From Kitasatospora sp044457565 (GTDB taxonomy: Bacteria > Actinomycetota > Actinomycetes > Streptomycetales > Streptomycetaceae), in assembly GCF_044457565.1 (NCBI RefSeq), contig NZ_JBITGZ010000005.1:294245-358244 (forward strand): a stretch of 64,000 nt of DNA, written 5' to 3'. The translations under genes were made by a program, and so were the position numbers. Shown piece after piece: positions 61,717 to 64,000 of this stretch; position 1 is the stretch's first letter, and each line of letters starts with the position of its first letter. The notes beneath the pieces are model-generated. The model did not search any database, was not told the origin of the DNA, and saw nothing but the letters and a program-made list of their open reading frames with translations.

Positions 61717-63090
61717 GTGCAGACCGACATCGACCCCCGAGACCTGATCGGACACAAGGCGGTCGACCGCAACGGAGACAAGATCGGCACCGTCGACGAG
61801 GTGTACCTGGACGACGCGACCGGCGAGCCCGAGTGGGCGGCGGTGCGGACGGGCATCTTCGGGCGGGACGCCTTCGTCCCGTTGACGACCAGCGAGTTCC
61901 TGGGCGAGGAGCTGCGGGTTCCGTACGACAAGTCGCTGGTGAAAGAGTCCCCCGACTTCGGCGTCGGTCAGCACCTGTCGCCCGCCCAGGAACTCCAGCT
62001 GTACCGCTACTACGGACTGGACACCCCGACGGAGGGCCGTCAGGCCGCGCAGGACAGCACCTCGGGCTCCCGCCCGGCGGACCTGGACTTCGGGGCCCCG
62101 CCGCAGCCCCCCGCCGCGGCGCCCCCCGCGCCTCCGGCTGCTCCCCCGGCGGCAGCGGCAGCCGCAGCGGCGGCCGCGGCCACCACCCAGGTGTCGACGC
62201 CGGCCCCCACGCCGATGACCAAGACCCCCGAGCCGCCGAAGACCATGGAGGCGGCCCCGCCGGCCGCCACCACCCAGATGCCGGCCCCACCCGCACAGCC
62301 TCCGGCCCAGGCGATCGGCCTCACCTCGCAGAGCCAGTCGGCCGGGCTGGACCGCAAGCCCCCGGCCGTCGAGGAGACAAACGTCCGCGCCGTCGCCGGA
62401 ACCGCCCCGTCGTCCACCGCCCGCCCGCCGGCCACCCCCGGCGCGGCCATGGAGGCGGGTACGGCGCAGGGCCCTGCCGGTACGGGGCCGGGCGGCCTGC
62501 TGGAGATCACCTGCCACGAGGAGCGGATCGACATCACCACCGAGTGGCAGGTGATGTACACCGCCCGGCTGCGCAGGTACGTCACCAGCGAGACGGTCGA
62601 GCGCCATGTCCCGGTGGTCCGCGAGCGGGTGCGCGTCGAGCGGGTGCCGGTCAGCGAGGGCGAGCGGGACGCGCTCACCCAGCAGGAGATCGCCGAGGCC
62701 GTGGAGGAGGTGACACTGCGGGAGGAACGGCCGGTGGTGCGCAAGTACCTGGTGCCGGTCGAGCGGGTACGGCTGGTGGTCGAGCGCTACACCGACGACC
62801 ACGTCGTGCGCGAGGAGCTGCACCGCGAGCACGTGGAGATCCACGACAGCTCCGATGCCGGCGCCACCCCGGGTGCCACCACCGCGGGCACCTCCGGACC
62901 GGGCATGTCATCGACGGACGCCCCCGGCACCACTGCGCAGCCGCCCAACGCCACCGGCACCTCGGGCACCACCGGTACCAACGCCGGTGGTACCAACACC
63001 ACCGGCACCAACACCGGCGGGTCCGGCATGGCGATGTCCGCCCCCACGGCCGACCTGCTCAAGCCGCTGCCGCTGCGCCCCCTGGCCTGA
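61717..63090 (+). CDS. PRC-barrel and DUF2382 (YsnF-like) protein
   Basis: A 457-residue protein in three parts: an N-terminal PRC-barrel (about residues 3-80; DIDPRDLIGHKAVDRNGDKIGTV and VPYDKSLVKESPD), a long Pro/Ala/Thr-rich disordered region (about 110-255), and a DUF2382 domain (about 265-385; ERIDITTEWQVMYTARLRRYV, VRERVRVERVPV, REERPVVRKYLVPVERVRLV). It ends in a Gly/Thr/Asn-rich tail. The GTG at 61717 has GGAGGAAA upstream. DUF2382 proteins are stress-associated in other bacteria (YsnF); the role here is inferred only. Confidence 0.88.
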   Translation: MQTDIDPRDLIGHKAVDRNGDKIGTVDEVYLDDATGEPEWAAVRTGIFGRDAFVPLTTSEFLGEELRVPYDKSLVKESPDFGVGQHLSPAQELQLYRYYGLDTPTEGRQAAQDSTSGSRPADLDFGAPPQPPAAAPPAPPAAPPAAAAAAAAAAATTQVSTPAPTPMTKTPEPPKTMEAAPPAATTQMPAPPAQPPAQAIGLTSQSQSAGLDRKPPAVEETNVRAVAGTAPSSTARPPATPGAAMEAGTAQGPAGTGPGGLLEITCHEERIDITTEWQVMYTARLRRYVTSETVERHVPVVRERVRVERVPVSEGERDALTQQEIAEAVEEVTLREERPVVRKYLVPVERVRLVVERYTDDHVVREELHREHVEIHDSSDAGATPGATTAGTSGPGMSSTDAPGTTAQPPNATGTSGTTGTNAGGTNTTGTNTGGSGMAMSAPTADLLKPLPLRPLA

Positions 63091-63117
63091 GCGGCCCGCC
63101 CGACCCCGCGCTCCCCC

Positions 63118-63151
63118 GCAGTCCCCCGGACCACCCCGTCCGGGGGACTGC
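63118..63151 (+). terminator. Terminator after the PRC-barrel gene
   Basis: Hairpin with perfect 14-base arms GCAGTCCCCCGGAC (63118-63131) and GTCCGGGGGACTGC (63138-63151), loop CACCCC, followed by GCTTTG. It lies 27 bases after the stop of the PRC-barrel gene. Confidence 0.9.
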
Positions 63152-63179
63152 GCTTTGCCAAAGCTTCACCGATCGATAT

Positions 63180-63243
63180 TTGACACAATGAAGTATCTCG
63201 CGGCATGGTTGCTTCAGTTCATTTACTTTCACCTGCCTGAAGC
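63180..63243 (+). promoter_or_regulatory. Promoter and inverted repeat before the MFS gene
   Basis: TTGACA (63180-63185) and CATGGT (63204-63209) are 18 bases apart, a plausible vegetative promoter. Just downstream GCTTCAG (63211-63217) and CTGAAGC (63237-63243) form an inverted repeat with 19 bases between, a position where a repressor would block elongation. Regulator unknown. Confidence 0.45.
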
Positions 63244-63278
63244 ACTTGCCTCGGGCGCACGTAACTGGAGGAACCACC

Positions 63279-64000
63279 GTGAGTGAGGCACCACAGCCCG
63301 CCGCCACGGCCGAGAAGCAGAGCAGCGCCCGGGTCCTGCCCGCCCTGGTACTGGCGATGCTGGCGTTCAGCGTGGTGCAGACCGCGGTCGTCCCGATCCT
63401 GCCCTCGCTCGCCAAGGAGCTGAGCGTCTCCGGATCCAGCATCACCTGGCTGATGACGGCCAACCTGCTGTCCGCCGCCGTGCTCACGCCGCTGCTCGGC
63501 CGCTTCGGTGACCTGCGCGGCCGCAAGCCGATGCTGCTGATCTCACTCGCGGGTCTGGTGGCCGGCTCCGCCCTTGCGGTGAGCACCCACTCCTTCACCT
63601 GGCTGGTCGTCGCCCGCGTCCTCCAGGGCGCCGGCGGTGGCGTGCTGCCGCTGGCGATCAGCATCGTCCGCGACGAACTCCCGAAGCAGAAGGTGACCGG
63701 CGGCGTCGCCGCCATCAGCGCCTCGATGGGCGTCGGCAGCGGCCTCGGCCTGGTCGCCACCGGCCTCCTGCTGGAGCACTGGAACTACAAGTCGATCTTC
63801 TGGATGGGCCTGATCTTCGGCCTGCTCGCCCTCGCCCTGGTCGCCTTCCGGGTGCCCACCGACCCGGTCACCGACCAGGAGGGCGGCGCCGACCCGCTCG
63901 GCGCCATCACCCTCGCCGCCTGGCTCTCCGCCCTGCTCGTCGCCGTCAGCCAGGGCAACAACTGGGGCTGGACCTCCAACCGCACCCTGGGCCTGTTCGC
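63279..64000 (+). CDS. MFS drug transporter, 3' end cut by window
   Basis: The first 240 residues of an MFS antiporter of the DHA2/EmrB-like group; the gene continues beyond the window. The GTG at 63279 has TGGAGG upstream. Visible parts are a polar N-terminus, segment 1 (VLPALVLAMLAFSVVQTAVVPILPSLA), LLGRFGDLRGRKPML (motif A), RVLQGAGGGVLPLAISIVRD (motif C region) and later hydrophobic segments. A repressor-type inverted repeat lies upstream. Substrate unknown. Confidence 0.85.
   Translation, partial: MSEAPQPAATAEKQSSARVLPALVLAMLAFSVVQTAVVPILPSLAKELSVSGSSITWLMTANLLSAAVLTPLLGRFGDLRGRKPMLLISLAGLVAGSALAVSTHSFTWLVVARVLQGAGGGVLPLAISIVRDELPKQKVTGGVAAISASMGVGSGLGLVATGLLLEHWNYKSIFWMGLIFGLLALALVAFRVPTDPVTDQEGGADPLGAITLAAWLSALLVAVSQGNNWGWTSNRTLGLF

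Overview
The window is very GC-rich and has strong third-position G/C bias. Starts are often GTG, stops are mostly TGA, and ribosome-binding sites of GGAGG type are common. The gene families (roadblock proteins, DUF1876, DUF5999, DUF6629, MocR regulators, a LysM/M23 hydrolase behind a c-di-AMP riboswitch, gcvP behind a tandem glycine riboswitch) point to a chromosome of the Streptomycetaceae, Streptomyces or Kitasatospora. It comes from a draft assembly: a run of exactly 100 N lies at 9329-9428, inside a tandem repeat. I see no rRNA, tRNA, CRISPR array, transposase or prophage.

Layout. 0.2-4.6 kb: an SPFH protein coupled to a NAD-kinase-like protein, then a minus-strand operon with three roadblock-type proteins and a DUF4388-type protein. 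5-9.5 kb: a flavin monooxygenase, two VOC proteins and a TfoX-like protein, bordered by copies of a hairpin-rich repeat (one copy at 6.4 kb, a 234-base tandem array at 8.9-9.5 kb). 9.5-16 kb: a TetR regulator, a fused acyl-CoA carboxyltransferase, an HD protein, an alpha/beta hydrolase, and a MarR regulator divergent from a second hydrolase carrying an in-frame TGA. 16-23.3 kb: a DMT-like membrane protein, a broken DUF6629 gene, PolX, a short unassigned transcription unit, and a secreted GH3 enzyme with ricin-type lectin domains. 23.4-25.6 kb: an RHH regulator and two unrecognised proteins. 26-31 kb: a secreted protein, a FhuF-like iron-sulfur protein, an acetyltransferase, a HemK-like methyltransferase and a GH13 glucosidase.

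31.5-34.7 kb is a decaying amino-acid catabolic locus under an IclR regulator. The deaminase/aldolase and the regulator are intact, but the amidohydrolase, sugar kinase and RidA genes are each reduced to their two ends. 34.7-42.6 kb carries two MFS transporters, a lactate-oxidase-family flavoenzyme, an iron-box-controlled DUF2470 protein and the LysM/M23 cell-wall hydrolase. 42.6-50.2 kb holds purB, a MarR regulator, a DUF3037/HipA-like pair, a type II NADH dehydrogenase, an SGNH hydrolase and a MocR regulator divergent from two flavin-binding-fold genes. 51.8-58.2 kb has a frameshifted sugar transporter, a dienelactone hydrolase, a CPBP protease, a GCS2-type ligase and small conserved proteins. 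58.2-64 kb has gcvP with its glycine riboswitch, a PRC-barrel/DUF2382 protein and the start of another MFS transporter.

At least six genes are disrupted. Three have single-base lesions that could be consensus errors. Three have internal deletions that cannot be explained by base-calling. The least explained items are the hairpin repeat family at 6.4-9.5 kb and the internally deleted D-amino-acid-type locus.
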